A stretch of 64,000 nucleotides of DNA from Nissolia schottii (GCA_003254905.1 QANU01105209.1:1048600-1112599); one strand, 5' to 3'. Positions 24,501 through 36,284 are shown, numbered from the stretch's first letter. Numbers and translations are program-made. The notes: generated from the sequence alone by a model not told the origin.

Positions 24501-25154
24501 ACTTTAGATGCGCGGTTGTGTGCAAACGATAAAAAAGGTTTGTTCCAGTGTCTGCAGAATTTTTCGAAACTGAGCAGAATTTCTTCTACAGACATTTCAA
24601 TCTAAGAGTTTATATTTTTAATAGTTTAACCTACAACGAGAATTGCTAAACAATTGTCGAGCGAGATTGTCGTTAAGGAGGAAACAAGATTCTACAGGAT
24701 GAATTACCAAGGAGGGTTATAGGATGTTGCTTTGTTAATTGTCCTTTTGTGCATGTGGACACCCTGTGATTCCTTCGAGGGATAGCCGAATTGCTCCTTC
24801 CCTTTGGGACCAAATGCTGATCATGTTTGATCATTTTGGGTTGTTAGTTGTTCCGAGGTTCCGCGTACGGGTATCCAAAGACGCTAACTTGAGTTGATCC
24901 ACCAATGTTTCTCGTATAGGATTTGAGTTAATCTAAGGTATTTGTGAACTTCCCCCCTTGACCATATATTTTATAGATACCTTAGACCCGCTAATGCACT
25001 TGGAGGACAAAAAGGATCCGTCTTAGTGTCTGCAGAATTTTAAGAAAACGGACAGAATTATTTCTACAGACACTTTTAATCCCAACGCGCGTGAGGGCTT
25101 GTTCCCCTCTTTAATTTATGAAATCTTTGCTAAGGGAAAAAGCGGGATGTTACA
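21542..25154 (+). mobile_element. Solo LTR, TGAAACACCC family, copy 2 (3613 bp)
   Basis: Starts TGAAACACCCTAGCTAGC and ends GCGGGATGTTACA, with a perfect 5-bp duplication ATTGG (21537-21541 and 25155-25159). It interrupts the Gypsy pol region. Its middle matches copies 3 and 4, for example the AGAGGTCCAAGACCTTAC stretch near 23050 and CTCAATTTTTCGTGTAGA near 23415. A TATTTATAGG box near 24145 could be its promoter. No internal retrotransposon genes. Confidence 0.88.
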
Positions 25155-25159
25155 ATTGG

Positions 25160-26046
25160 CATGTCCCGCAAACCCTTAAGGCCTTAGGGGATTTCTGGGT
25201 CTCACTGGTTATTATCGCAAATTTGTGAAGGATTATGGGAAGATTACGAAGCCACTCACAGATTTGTTAAAGAAGTGGGCTTTCTTGTGGGGTGAGGCAG
25301 CAACACTAGCTTTTAATACACTCAAGGAGGCTCTTATTACAACACCGATCTTGGCTTTACTAACTTCACAGAACCTTTTGCCATTGAGTGTGATGCTTGC
25401 GGTACTGGATTAGGGGTGATGTTGATGCAAGGGAAATGACTTGTCGCCTACTTCAGTAAAGGCTTAGCAGCTTCGGTGTTGAGTAAATCAGTTTATGAAA
25501 AGGAACTGATGTCTTTGGTCCTCGCTATTCAACATTGGAGGCTCTATTTTTTGGGACGGTATTTTACTGTCTTTACTGACCAAAAGAGTTTGAAATACTT
25601 ATTGGAGCAGCGGATTACCACTCAGAATCAGCAAAACTGGTTGGCCAAGCTGTTGGACTATGAATTTGACATTATTTACAATGTGGGGGCTACAAACAAA
25701 GTCGCTAATGCGTTATCCAGAATGCATGAGGACAAGGAATTACGGGTTCTGACTCGGCCCCTTTGGCATGATTTTACTCAAATTGATGAGGAGGTTCAAT
25801 CTGATCCATTATTGTTATGTATCAGTAAGGAGGTGCAAAAAGATCCTGATTCTCTTACACCTTAGAGAATTGACGGTTATATTATCGAGGGAAGCTGGTC
25901 TTGTCGCCGACTTCATTATGGATTCCCAAGCTCTTACAAGAGTTTCATACTACCTCGTCTGGGGGTCACTCGAGCATTTTCAAAATTTACAGGAGACTAG
26001 CTCAGTCACTTTTTTGGAAGGGTATGAAGAAGTCAGTTATAGAATT
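25160..26046 (+). pseudogene. Gypsy RNase H and integrase N-terminal remnant
   Basis: Continues pol after copy 2: [17 protein letters not shown] (about 25185-25240) is the connection after the RT thumb. RNase H follows, with FTVFTDQKSLKYLLEQR (25561-25611), KLLDYEFDI and ANALSRM. The integrase zinc-binding region begins near 25950 (GHSSIFKIYRRL) and is cut at 26046 by the reverse-oriented solo LTR. Stops and frame changes show it is dead. Confidence 0.88.
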
Positions 26047-29000
26047 TGTAACATCCTGCTTTTTTTCCTTAGTAAAGATTTCATGAATTCAATGGGGGAA
26101 ACAAGCTCTCACACAAGCTTTGGGGTTGAAAGTGTCTGTAGAAAATTTTTTGCTCAGTTTCGTAAAATTCTGCAGACACTAGAACAAATCATTTTTGTCA
26201 TCCAAGTGCAATGGTGTATCTACAGTATCTGTAAAATGTATGGTTACGGAAGAAAGTTCACCAATACCTTAGATTAACTTAAATTCTCCCGTAGAAAAAT
26301 TAGTAGAATACAAGGACGTGATCAGAATATTTTTCGAATAACCATATGCAAAGTACCGGAATGGCTAATGACCAAACACGATCAAAATTGATTAGCGTTT
26401 CGCCTTGAAAATTTTGGGCCAATAATTCGGCCAAGAAGGAAATACACGGCCAAATTAAGGCCAAATAGCAAGTCAAACAGTTCAACACTAATCATGAGCT
26501 AAGATGACTCATGTGATGACTAATTAAGGTGACTAGGCTTGTTAGGTCATGGATGACATCATAATGTCATTTATTTTTGAATTAAATTGTTATGGCTTTT
26601 TGAAGAAGCCATTCAGCCCCCAAGGCCTATATATACCCAAGAATTTTTCTAAAGGGAAAACATGAAAAACTTAGGGAAACTCTGTCAGTTTATATACTCT
26701 GCTGTTAATCTGCCAAAATACAGATATAGATACTTACTAGGCAATCCTAACCATCTTTCTCCATAGTTTCACCTTTAGAAATTATTCCTCACTTTCCCAA
26801 GAAAGAATATTCATCTCTAACCTTCAAGGAGCACAGGTTACAATACTTCTAGAGTTTCTGCCGACTAGCGAAAGATTTAGTCTCCAAGTGAGTAAACTGA
26901 CTTATCCACTATCTATATGATTTTATGTTAGATGACATATGATGTTAGGATGATGTATGTGACCATGATTATATATTTGTTGTTGATATTTTTCTAGAAC
27001 TGCTAGTGCTATCTGTGACTCTGTGAAATTTTAGGAAAGCCTAAGCGGGAAAGAGGACTATATCACGTTTTTAAGAGGAACTGTATGCTGGGAATTTTAT
27101 CATGAAAAACTAATGTTATATTTGAATTATACACGAAAAATTGAGCGAGGATGTCAAGCTTTATGATTTTTGGAGTTCCTGATGAATTTCTCAACAAACA
27201 GACAGAAAATGGTGTTTATGAGCAACAAGGGCAAAACGGGAATTTTGAGTTTTGGGACTGAAAAACTGGGTTGATTTCAGAAAATATGGGTTTAGAACTA
27301 TCAAAAACCTTAAGGGCAAGTCTTGAGTTCATCGGGTTTTTGAGAACTAAAATTCCAAAGAAAATAGGGCTTTTATGGGGACAAAATAGCAGTTTTGGGA
27401 AAAGGGAAAAAGAGTAATTTCGTGAAGTTGGGGTTGAAATATGAATTTCCTAGTATGAAAAATAATCTTAGGGCTATCAAAAACCTTGGGATAAGGTCTG
27501 AAACCTCTCCTGCTTCTGATCACTAATTTCTGACAGAAAGCTTATGTATGCTTTATGATTTTGGAATAATTACTGGATATCCGTTTGTTTATGTTTAAGA
27601 AAGGTTTGAGCATGAAATTATGTTCCTTATATGCGTTGAATTTGATGATGAAAGTTAGAGGAAATATTCTTGAGATTGGACATGAAATATTGAGCTATGT
27701 TTGTTCTATGTGAATTGTTGCCTGGAAATATTGAATTGTACAAATGCAAAGAAAGGAAAAGAACCCTAGGACGTGACGTCACTAAGTCCCTACATAATGA
27801 TGATGATAAGTACACTTCTGGTAGAGTCGATAGGGCATGCCAGTAGTGGAAAGCTAATGATGATAATAAGTACACTTCTGGTAGCGTCGATAGGGCATGC
27901 CAGTCGTGGAAAGTTCCTCTGGTAGCTTCGATAGGGCATGCCAGTAGGACGAATGAATCTTTCCTAGTCGCGTCGAAAGGCAGGCTGAGGAAAGCAAGTC
28001 TATCCCTTGGACTATCACGTTCGAAGCAGAAGAATGGCGATAAATCCTCTTGCCATTCGAAGCAGAAGAATGGTTACTCCTATTGTTGAGCGATGACTAT
28101 TTCGTGGGGGAAGCAAAACCACTCAGGTTAAGCACTACCTGGTCCTCAACGATACTGTGTTAGAAAGTAGCTTGCAGTCGTATGGCCACCACTGCAAGGG
28201 GGCTGGACTTGAGTATATGAAAGCTATGTGATATGTGATATGCAAGTGGATGCGAGCAGAAGCTTATAATTAAAATGGGCACGGTTATAAATGGATGTAA
28301 GATGAAACTTATAAGGAAAAAATGGTTTTCAAAAAAGAAGGTTTTGAGACAACAAAAGAAAATAGTTTTCAGAAAATGAAGGTTTTGAGACAGTATTTGT
28401 AGCTATGTGAATTATGTGACAGTATGCGACCTAAGGGTTAGAATAGAGAACAGAGAACATAGATAATGAAAGAACAGGTTCCCCCAGTCATGTAGTAAAA
28501 TAGATAAAGCTGCTCAGACCTAGTATGGATTAATAACTAGTAGGAATGTATAATTGTGACACTTAGAGACCCTTGAGCGGCCTGGATCATAAATGAAAAT
28601 AACAAGTTCCCCGGATCCCAAGGTTTTCCACTGAGAGCGCAATGTTCTCACCCCACTCATTCATGGCTTCAGGGCTTGACATGGAGCAAGGAGAAGAGCA
28701 ACACGAGGAGGAGCAATACTGATGAAGGCGAACAGAGGAATAGACGTTTAATTAGTAGACTATATGTTGTTGTACTACTCTGTTAAGTATGTGTACGTAG
28801 CAACTACAATACTATCTGTGTAACTGCTTGTAAATATATGGAATGGACCACCTGTTGCTATGAATGTTGAATATGCCTAATTAATATTAGATGTTTAATA
28901 TGCCTAATTAATATTAGTTAAGTATGCTATGTTACCGCTCGCAATATATATTCTGACATGAACATGGCTCATATTTTACACTACGATACGTATAAAGAAA

Positions 29001-29138
29001 AGTTGAAATTGGTCCATATTTTTGGGTAACTATATTTTTAAACTCAAAAGTGGGACTAAGTACGATCCCAACCAAACTAGATAACAAATTAGTAAGAGTT
29101 TGCACCTTAAGCGTAGACTAGCTAGCTAGGGTGTTTCA
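26047..29138 (-). mobile_element. Solo LTR, TGAAACACCC family, copy 3, reverse (3092 bp)
   Basis: On the minus strand it starts TGAAACACCCTAGCTAGC at 29138 and ends GGATGTTACA at 26047. Flanks are GAATT (26042-26046) and GAATC (29139-29143), a 5-bp duplication with one difference. Its right half contains about 60-bp tandem units with TCGATAGGGCATGCC (27798-27945). A TATATATA box on the minus strand near 26630 corresponds to the TATTTATAGG of copies 2 and 4. It splits the Gypsy integrase. Confidence 0.86.
27798..27945. repeat. Tandem units within solo LTR copy 3
   Basis: Two units of about 60 bp and a shorter third share AAGTACACTTCTGGTAG, TCGATAGGGCATGCCAGT and GTGGAAAG. The same core, reversed (GGCATGCCCTATCGAC), occurs twice in copy 4 near 45663 and 45704. 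Confidence 0.75.
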
Positions 29139-30265
29139 GAATCTGTGGCTGCTTATCGCACTTGTCAGCAGAACAAATATCAAGCAGCTTCTCCTATGGG
29201 TTTGCTTCAGCCATTACCGATTCCTAATGCTATTTGGGAAGAAATCAGTATGGACTTCATTGTTGGGCTTTCAAAATCCAAAGGGTATGACGCACTATTA
29301 GTCGTGATTGATAGACTCAGCAAATATGCCCACTTCATTCTAATTAAGCACCCCTATTCTGCCCGCTCTATTGCAGAAGTTTTTACACGGGAAGTGGCTC
29401 GGTTGCATGGCATTCCTATTTCTATCGTCAATGATCGAGATCCAACCTTTTTAAGCAAATTCTGACAAGAGCTTTTCACCTTACAGGGCACACGGTTAAA
29501 GATTAGTATGGCTAATCACCCAGAGACCGATGGTCAAACGGAGGTTCTGAATCGCACGGTGGAAACGTACCTGCGGTATTTTAGTTCTGAGCAACCCAAA
29601 ACATGGGTTGATTTCATTCCTTGGGTGGAATATTGGTATAACACCAGTTTCCATTTTGCTGCCCAAAGTACTCCGTTTGAGTTGGTCTATGGTCGGCCTC
29701 CTCCCACTATCACTAGGTTCATTCTTGGGGAGACTTTGGTAGAACCAGTGGCACAAGATTTGTTGACTAAGGATGAGGCATTGAAGCAATTGAAACATCA
29801 CTTAGAGAGGGCACAAAACCATATGGTCCGTTATGCTAATGCTCATCGTCGTCCTCATAACATTCAGGTGGGAGATTGGGTTTATCTGAAAATTCGACCG
29901 CATCGCCAAGTTTCTATGCCTTCACGGTTGCATCCTAAATTAGTTGCCAAATTTTATGGTCCTTATTTGGTATCTCGCCAAATTAGGTCTGTAGCTTTCC
30001 AGCTTCAGCTCCCTCCTGAAGCTCGTATGCATCCAGTGCAGGCTGAGTTACCCCCAAATTTGGAACATGATGCTAAATTATAAGTTCCCACTCAGGATTT
30101 GAAGTTGCGGGAAGTGCAAGGACCCGATGGCGTGAAGCGACAGATTCTGATTCAGTGGCATGACAAATCTGCGGAAGAGGCAACCTGGGAGGATTTAGTT
30201 GTGATTTAGGAGCAATTTCCCGAATTCAACCTTGAGGACAAGGTTCAGGCTTTGGAGGGGAGTAT
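29139..30265 (+). pseudogene. Gypsy integrase core and chromodomain remnant
   Basis: Resumes after copy 3 with a CQQNKYQ zinc-binding end. The catalytic core has SMDFIVGLSKS (first acidic residue), VNDRDPTF (second) and NHPETDGQTEVLNRT (E of the third position). A stop at 29463 splits it. From 29508 to 30083 a clean 191-residue frame covers the C-terminal integrase part (GDWVYLKIRPHRQ). After a TAA, a chromodomain-like QWHDKSAEEATWEDL lies near 30155-30200. The purine tract GGAGGGGAG (30254-30262) precedes the 3' LTR. Confidence 0.88.
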
Positions 30266-30673
30266 TGTTAAGATAAAAGAGAAGCCTTTAATATAGCAAG
30301 CTTATTCTAGACGGGACTGAAAGGATAAGGGAGCAGCTTAGTTAGTTTATCTTTATTAGTTTATTTCTAATTGTTAGTATTTATCGTTATTTGTTAGGAT
30401 AGGGGATATCTAATTATTTTAGGAGTTTGTTATTATTTTGAGAGTTTATTTAGAAGTTAAATTAGGGGTCTATCTTTTAATTTAAATGGGAGAATTATTA
30501 TAAATAGGAGTATTCTCCTTAAGTTAGGGTGTGAATTAGTTATTGAGTTGTAAAAAGGAACCAACCCTTTCAAGAGGACCCAGCCTCTTGATTTTTATTG
30601 AACAATATCCAATTTTATTTATTCATTTCCTATTATTTGTTCTTGATTGTTGGGTCCCAAAAACGACCCAAGA
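30266..30673 (+). repeat. Gypsy 3' LTR
   Basis: About 408 bp, TGTTAAGATAAAAG ... GACCCAAGA, homologous to 18512-18916. The right end is approximate because CATA/TA repeats follow directly. Confidence 0.75.
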
Positions 30674-30707
30674 TATACATACATACATACACATATATAC
30701 ACATACA

Positions 30708-30766
<59 letters not shown>
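30674..30766. repeat. (CATA)n and (TA)n microsatellite
   Basis: CATACATA units followed by a TA run directly after the Gypsy 3' LTR. Frames of YIYIYI or HTYIHT type in it are repeat artefacts. Confidence 0.9.
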
Positions 30767-30769
<3 letters not shown>

Positions 30770-32175
30770 TCATGAATCTGTGTATGATTATAATTTTTTT
30801 TTAAGTGTAGCCTTGGATTGACTATCATGTGACTCAGTGGCGACAAATTAAACAAGAGCAGCAGCCCAACATTGATGACAAGAAAGAATGAACATTCAGT
30901 TTCAACTTTCAACTGTCCACAATAGTCAATAGTCAATAGTGGTCCTTAAAATTCCATTTATTCTGCATGTCAAAGTAAAAGTTTTTCATAAGACATTTTT
31001 TTATTATTGGGGATATTTTATGAGATTAAAGAGGAATCAGATCTCTCAGTCGTTCTTTTATCAGTGCCAAAATATATAAAGTTGCGGTGTTAATTAGAAG
31101 AGAGTGGCTACCCCTCGATTGGCATATATTTGTCTGCATATAATTAACAAGAATTCAATTGGATTGATTACAAATTTGGAAAAAGTATCCAAACTTTTAA
31201 AAGGAATTGGCAGAGCTTATGGGCAATTTTAATTTGTATTGAGGAATAAATTCTTGCATATCTCAACCATTGTATTTTAAAATTTCAAGCAGAACTTTTT
31301 AAGCTTTAGTTCTTGTTCTCAAATGTTCTTTCTTCTTCGCAAGGCATATTAGAAATTAGGTCAGATTTCAACTAAACAGAATTGTAAGCATGGAGAAATG
31401 TTGTTGCTTAGAATTTTGTCCAAATTAAAACCAAGAGTTGGAGAATAAGAATGAACTGACAGATTTCTGAAGTGTGAATGCAAAAGCTTGAGGAGGAAGC
31501 ATTTGTTTTATGTGTAACAATGGGTGAATATTCTAAAGTCCAAATTGGATATCGACAAATTTCAATCAGTTAAGATTGTCAGAAATCAATTATATCAAAT
31601 TACTAACCAAGTTGGGAGACAAATTGCCGGTGAGATATGTTAGAATTGAGAAGCTGACAAGAGATGTCTCCGAATTAAGTTTTTTAATATGCATGGTTAA
31701 TGTTTTAAATTTAACAGAAGCCTTACATGACCAGAAATTTGTATGGGCTGGTTCACCAATCACAACTTAACATTTGGTCCCCCTGAATTCTTCTGTTCTC
31801 CAAATATTGATATAAGGATAGGTCGGTAACCCACTTTTAAGAACACGACACGTTTTGGAGCACTCTAGCTAAATGACATCACTATAACCTACTTCAATTA
31901 GATCCCAATAAAAAACTAAGCTCTTATTAAAACATACTGAGAATTAGGACAACCTTTTACCAAAGCATGTGAACCACCCAACAGCATGGCTGGCCACATG
32001 TTGGACCTATATGCATAGCTAAAGCTAATAATATTATATGACAAGCACGATGCACTAAAAATAAATTCAAGGTTGGCAGCTAACACCATGACCGCTGCAA
32101 TAGCGAAATTACACCTGATGATATATGCATCTTTCCCAAACCATAAGGCTGAACTAACTAAACCATAGCGATTTC
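30767..32175. other. Intergenic DNA upstream of the UGT gene
   Basis: AT-rich with no supported gene. The UGT promoter should lie in the right part, but no TATA box stood out with confidence. A 64-residue open frame at 31576-31770 has no recognisable family. Confidence 0.4.
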
Positions 32176-33600
32176 ATGGCCAAAATGACTCATATAGCAG
32201 TGATTTCAATTCCTGCGTTTAGCCATCAAGCCTCCATTGTTGAGTTCTGCAAGAGACTCGTTCATCTCCATGATCACAACAACATCCATGTCACCTGCAT
32301 CTTTCCCACCATTGGTTCACCTCCCCGTGCCACCATCACCTTCCTAGAATCATCTCTTCCTTCCACCATAGATTACAGTTTTCTACCTCCAGTGAGCAAA
32401 GATGACCTACCACAAGGTGTTTCCCCAGCAGTGCAAATCCAACTCGCGGTGTCTCAATCCATGCACACTTTCCGTGACAAGTTGGGGTCACTGTGTAATT
32501 CAACCACGCCCCCGGTTGCTTTGGTGGCTGATCCTTTTGCAAGCGAAGCACTAGAAGTAGCAAAAATGGAGTTCAACCTCTTATCCTACATATACTTCCC
32601 TCCTTCTGCTATGACACTTTCGCTGTTCTTGCACTTGCCAACACTACACGAGCAAGTTTCATGTGAATACAGGGATCACAAGGAAGCTATTGAGATTCCA
32701 GGTTGCATACCTATTTATGGTCACGATCTCCCAGAGCATTTTCGTGATAGATCTAGTATTGCTTATGAGCTTGTTCTTCGATGTTCCAAGAGGCTATTGT
32801 CTCTTGCCGATGGTTTCTTGGTCAACAGCTTCTCAGAAATTGAGGAAGGGGCAGCGAGAGCCATTCAGGAAATCGCCCCCGTTTTTCTGGTTGGGCCAAT
32901 TACACAAACTGGGCCAAGTAGTGAATCAAATTATGAGTCAGTGTGTGTGAGGTGGTTGGATAATCAGAGTTCCAACTCTGTTTTGTATGTTTCCTTTGGA
33001 AGTGGAGGCACACTTTCTCAAGAACAGCTCAATGAGATGGCTTTTGGTTTGGAGCTGAGTGGTCAGAAATTTTTGTGGGTTTTGAGAGCACCAAGTGGTT
33101 CAGCAAATGCTGCTTACCTTGGTGCTGAAAATGATGACCCTTTGAAATTCTTACCACATGGGTTCTTAAAGAGAACCCAAGGGCAAGGGTTAGTTGTCAC
33201 AAATTGGGCACCACAGACCCAGATCCTTAGTCACGCTTCAACCAGTGGGTTCCTAACCCACTGTGGCTGGAATTCAACACTTGAGAGCATTGTGATGGGA
33301 GTTCCAATGATAACTTGGCCATTGTTTGCTGAGCAGGGAATGAATGCTGTTTTGTTAAATGAGGGACTCAAAGTGGCACTAAGACCAAAATTTAATGAGA
33401 AAGGAATAGTAGAAAGACAGGAAATTGCTAAGGTGGTGAAACTTCTAATGCTGGATGAAGATAAAAGTGGGATTCACCAAAGAATTGGAGAGCTGAAAGA
33501 TGCTGCTGCAGATGCATTGAAAGAAGATGGGTCCTCTGGAAGGGCTCTTTCCCAATTTAGATCTGATTTGGAGAACTTTATAAGGCAGCCATTACAGTAA
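32176..33600 (+). CDS. UDP-glycosyltransferase, UGT72/hydroquinone-glucosyltransferase-like
   Basis: A cytosolic family-1 glycosyltransferase (474 aa, no intron) that should move glucose from UDP-glucose to the hydroxyl of a small phenolic acceptor. The catalytic base is H17 (PAFSHQ) and its partner is D119 (VALVADPF). The C-terminal PSPG sugar-donor box runs W344-Q387, exactly 44 residues, with HCGWNS at 362-367, E370 and the E-Q pair 386-387. YVSFGSGGTLS at 271-281 and the QEQLNE loop are typical of UGT72. The length is normal and all key residues are present, so it is probably active. UGT72 members act on monolignols, flavonols and xenobiotic phenols; the acceptor cannot be told from sequence. 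The start fits the family N-terminus; an alternative is the ATG at codon 4. It converges with the PPR gene downstream. Confidence 0.95.
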   Translation: MAKMTHIAVISIPAFSHQASIVEFCKRLVHLHDHNNIHVTCIFPTIGSPPRATITFLESSLPSTIDYSFLPPVSKDDLPQGVSPAVQIQLAVSQSMHTFRDKLGSLCNSTTPPVALVADPFASEALEVAKMEFNLLSYIYFPPSAMTLSLFLHLPTLHEQVSCEYRDHKEAIEIPGCIPIYGHDLPEHFRDRSSIAYELVLRCSKRLLSLADGFLVNSFSEIEEGAARAIQEIAPVFLVGPITQTGPSSESNYESVCVRWLDNQSSNSVLYVSFGSGGTLSQEQLNEMAFGLELSGQKFLWVLRAPSGSANAAYLGAENDDPLKFLPHGFLKRTQGQGLVVTNWAPQTQILSHASTSGFLTHCGWNSTLESIVMGVPMITWPLFAEQGMNAVLLNEGLKVALRPKFNEKGIVERQEIAKVVKLLMLDEDKSGIHQRIGELKDAAADALKEDGSSGRALSQFRSDLENFIRQPLQ

Positions 33601-34454
33601 ACAAAGTGGCTTCCTAAAAGAAAAGTATTAGAAGGGAACGAAGCATGGAAAAAATATTTCTTGGATTGACAAAGTGTGATTTTTTCATTTAGTGTCTAGT
33701 TCTTGCAAAGTTTAATTGATCTAGTGCTTTTAATTTTGTTATAGTGAGTTAACATGTCGTTATCACTATTAGGAAATGGATCTCAATCCTTGCTTCATAC
33801 ATGAGAGCCAACCTCCTGTACTGACTGAATAAATTATCAGTTCAATCATTTACTTTCTAAAAGCCATTAATGAGAACCAAGAACCGTGCATGGCAACAGA
33901 TTTGGTAGTTATAAAATAATATAAGTATCTTTAACTAAACAAAAGAATAATTCTGGACATGTAGCACTACTGTTTACATAAATTAGGCACTAAGCAGCGG
34001 AAGACAATTAAATCACATACCTGTATACCACGTAGAAATCACCAAGTGTATCTGACCAAAGAACTGATGAAGAATAAATCTGGTTCCTCCACTTGTATCT
34101 CTTTTCTGAATCAGTTCACAACATATAACCAATCTATTCATCAAATGACCAATATACTGAAGTCTTAATGCGTACATGGGGCATGACTCCTGAATTATGG
34201 ATTACGCATCGAAGTTTATCCCACTTGACTGCTCATTATCCAATATAAATCAATGTAAGCAAATAATAGCAAGTTTCCTCTATATTGATATCTGATCAGT
34301 ACTGTGCCATGGTTAACAAGTTTCTTTTAAAATCTGCAATCATGTCCATGCCGTCAGGGAACATTCCTTGGCATGTGCACTTGTGCCAACGCCCATTCTT
34401 GGGTATTTCTCTACAAATTTTGCTTTTACACGTGATAACAATCAGTGCAGGGAC
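33601..34454. other. Convergent intergenic region between UGT and PPR genes
   Basis: The 3' regions of two convergent genes. AT-rich with no recognised RNA gene or element. Confidence 0.45.
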
Positions 34455-36203
34455 TTACCAGTAATCCTTGCACGAGCAGTCACCATCTTTGAAATGATGG
34501 AAACGTATTCTGTCTCTTACTATGATATCTCTTTGGCATATCTTAGAGATTAGTTTCATAAACTGGTGACAGTCGTCGCAAGACCTTAGGTTCTTCACAA
34601 TCCGGATTTCGGACCCCTGACTCGTCCTGATTAGTCCATAAGCAAGAGCTAGCTTCTCACTATGGTGAAGCAACTGAATAGCTTTATCCCCATCATCCAT
34701 CTCAAGCAAGACCTCTGATACTTTGGGATTATACCCTTCTTTTCTAATTTTATCCACCATCTGATCCAATTTTACATATATTTTCTCCGCTTCAGGGTGA
34801 TTATAGTCTCCCATCACGAATTCATGCACAACACCATCAACTTCAATCCTACTAGATCCTGGCGGCTTTGTCAGTCCCTTCTTATTCATAAACTCTCTCA
34901 CGTCTGCCTTGTTACACCACTTCCCTGCAGATGCATAAACATTGCTAGCAAGTATGTAACTGCCGCTATCACCAGCACTTCTCCCTTGTAGCTGGAGATG
35001 TTTCACCAATCGCTCCGCCCTGTCGGTATCCCCATGAATCTTGCAGGCCCATATCATGGTCCTCCAAAGAACTGCATCAGGCTTAACAGGCATTGTGTTG
35101 ATGAAATCTTCGGCTTCCTTCAAACGCCCTGATCTAGCGAGGAGGTCCACCATGCAACCATAATGTTGAATCGCAGGCTTCATGCCAACACGCTTCTGCA
35201 TATCATTCAAAAACACATAAGCTTCACGAATCAATCTGCCATTCCTACACGCTGATAAAACCGCCGTCATTGTCCTCTCATCAGGCTTTATCTTACATGT
35301 TTCCATATCAACAAATATGTCAATAGCTTCCTTGCACATGCCATGACTAGCAAGGCCAGAAATCATTGCAGTCCAAACATAAACATCTTTGTCCACAACA
35401 CCATCAAATACCTTCCTTGCACTCTCTAAACACCCGCATTTAGCATACATATCAATAAGCGCAGTGCCAACGTTAGCCTCAGAATTAATCCTCTTCTCCT
35501 TCACAATCATATGCACTCTCTTCCCCACACTCAAGGCTCCAGAGTCAGCACAAGCTCTCAAAACAGCCATCACCGTGGCATCATTCAAATCCATTCCAGC
35601 TTCCAACATTCTCTGGAACAACTCCAACGCCTCCACGGGCCGGTCACCATTGACAAGCCCATCAATCATGGAAGTCCAAGAAACCACATCCCTATCAGGC
35701 ATTCTATCAAACACTTCGCGTGCAAAAACCAAATCCCCAAATTCCGAATACATATGGATCAGCGCATTCTGGATATACCGATCCGACCCAAAACCCGTCT
35801 TGGTGATATGCCCGTGGATCTGTTTTCCTTGGCGGGTCAGTTTCATTCGTGCAAGGCACTTGAGTAGGAAGGGGTAAGTGAAGTTGTCGGGTGCGGGTAT
35901 GTGGCGGGTGGGTTGTTGTTGTTGGAGCATAAAGAGAAAGAGAGAGAGGGCGTGAAAGTGATGGGCCGGGTCGGGGCTCCGAGAATAAGCTCGGATCATG
36001 GTGTTGTAGTAATAGGAGTTGGAGCCGATGATAGAGTGGCGAAGAAGAAGGCGAGCGTAGTTGAGGTCGCCAGCGGGTGACAGAGCAGCGAACATGAAGA
36101 GGCTAGAGATGTTCCGGGTCGGGTCATCATTTCGGGTGCCTGATTTGAGGATTTGGGCGTGAAGTTGGAGAGCGTGGGACATGGTTGTGACCTCCATGCT
36201 CAT
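34455..36203 (-). CDS. PLS-class pentatricopeptide repeat protein with DYW domain
   Basis: An organelle RNA-binding protein (582 aa, single exon), expected to specify a C-to-U editing site. PPR motifs fill roughly residues 60-420 (NALIHMYSEFGDLVFAREVF, then TALIDMYAKCGCLESARKVF). The E region with the PG box (PPGSSRIEVDG) starts near 446. The DYW domain occupies about 488-582, with the zinc site H514-x-E516 (HSE) and C542-x2-C545 (CDDC), a later CSC, and the final DYW tripeptide. All deaminase residues are present, so this is a candidate complete editing factor. There is little room for a transit peptide before the first repeat, and the plastid or mitochondrial target is not clear. The true start could be the ATG at codon 3 or 8. 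The target transcript is unknown. Confidence 0.95.
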   Translation of the reverse strand: MSMEVTTMSHALQLHAQILKSGTRNDDPTRNISSLFMFAALSPAGDLNYARLLLRHSIIGSNSYYYNTMIRAYSRSPDPAHHFHALSLFLFMLQQQQPTRHIPAPDNFTYPFLLKCLARMKLTRQGKQIHGHITKTGFGSDRYIQNALIHMYSEFGDLVFAREVFDRMPDRDVVSWTSMIDGLVNGDRPVEALELFQRMLEAGMDLNDATVMAVLRACADSGALSVGKRVHMIVKEKRINSEANVGTALIDMYAKCGCLESARKVFDGVVDKDVYVWTAMISGLASHGMCKEAIDIFVDMETCKIKPDERTMTAVLSACRNGRLIREAYVFLNDMQKRVGMKPAIQHYGCMVDLLARSGRLKEAEDFINTMPVKPDAVLWRTMIWACKIHGDTDRAERLVKHLQLQGRSAGDSGSYILASNVYASAGKWCNKADVREFMNKKGLTKPPGSSRIEVDGVVHEFVMGDYNHPEAEKIYVKLDQMVDKIRKEGYNPKVSEVLLEMDDGDKAIQLLHHSEKLALAYGLIRTSQGSEIRIVKNLRSCDDCHQFMKLISKICQRDIIVRDRIRFHHFKDGDCSCKDYW

Positions 36204-36284
36204 TCAAGCCACACCAAACCTTCAGTTACATACCCTTTTTGGCAGTAGTTGAGGTTTGAGTTTTTGCCATATTTTATTCTCTTA

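Larger units (their letters stand above)
18512..30673 (+). mobile_element. Ty3/Gypsy chromovirus-type retrotransposon, decayed and split by two insertions
   Basis: Two LTRs of about 405 bp, starting TGTTAGATAACAG and TGTTAAGATAAAAG, flank a gag-protease-RT-RNase H-integrase order ending in a chromodomain-like tail, the arrangement of Gypsy chromoviruses. Coding is broken by many stops and at least one frameshift. Two large solo LTRs are nested in it: 21542-25154 between RT and RNase H, and 26047-29138 (reverse) within integrase. No matching target duplication was found; CCTAC is on the left and TATAC probably on the right, consistent with age. Short LTRs plus a chromodomain suggest the Reina-like group, but this is a guess. 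Confidence 0.88.
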
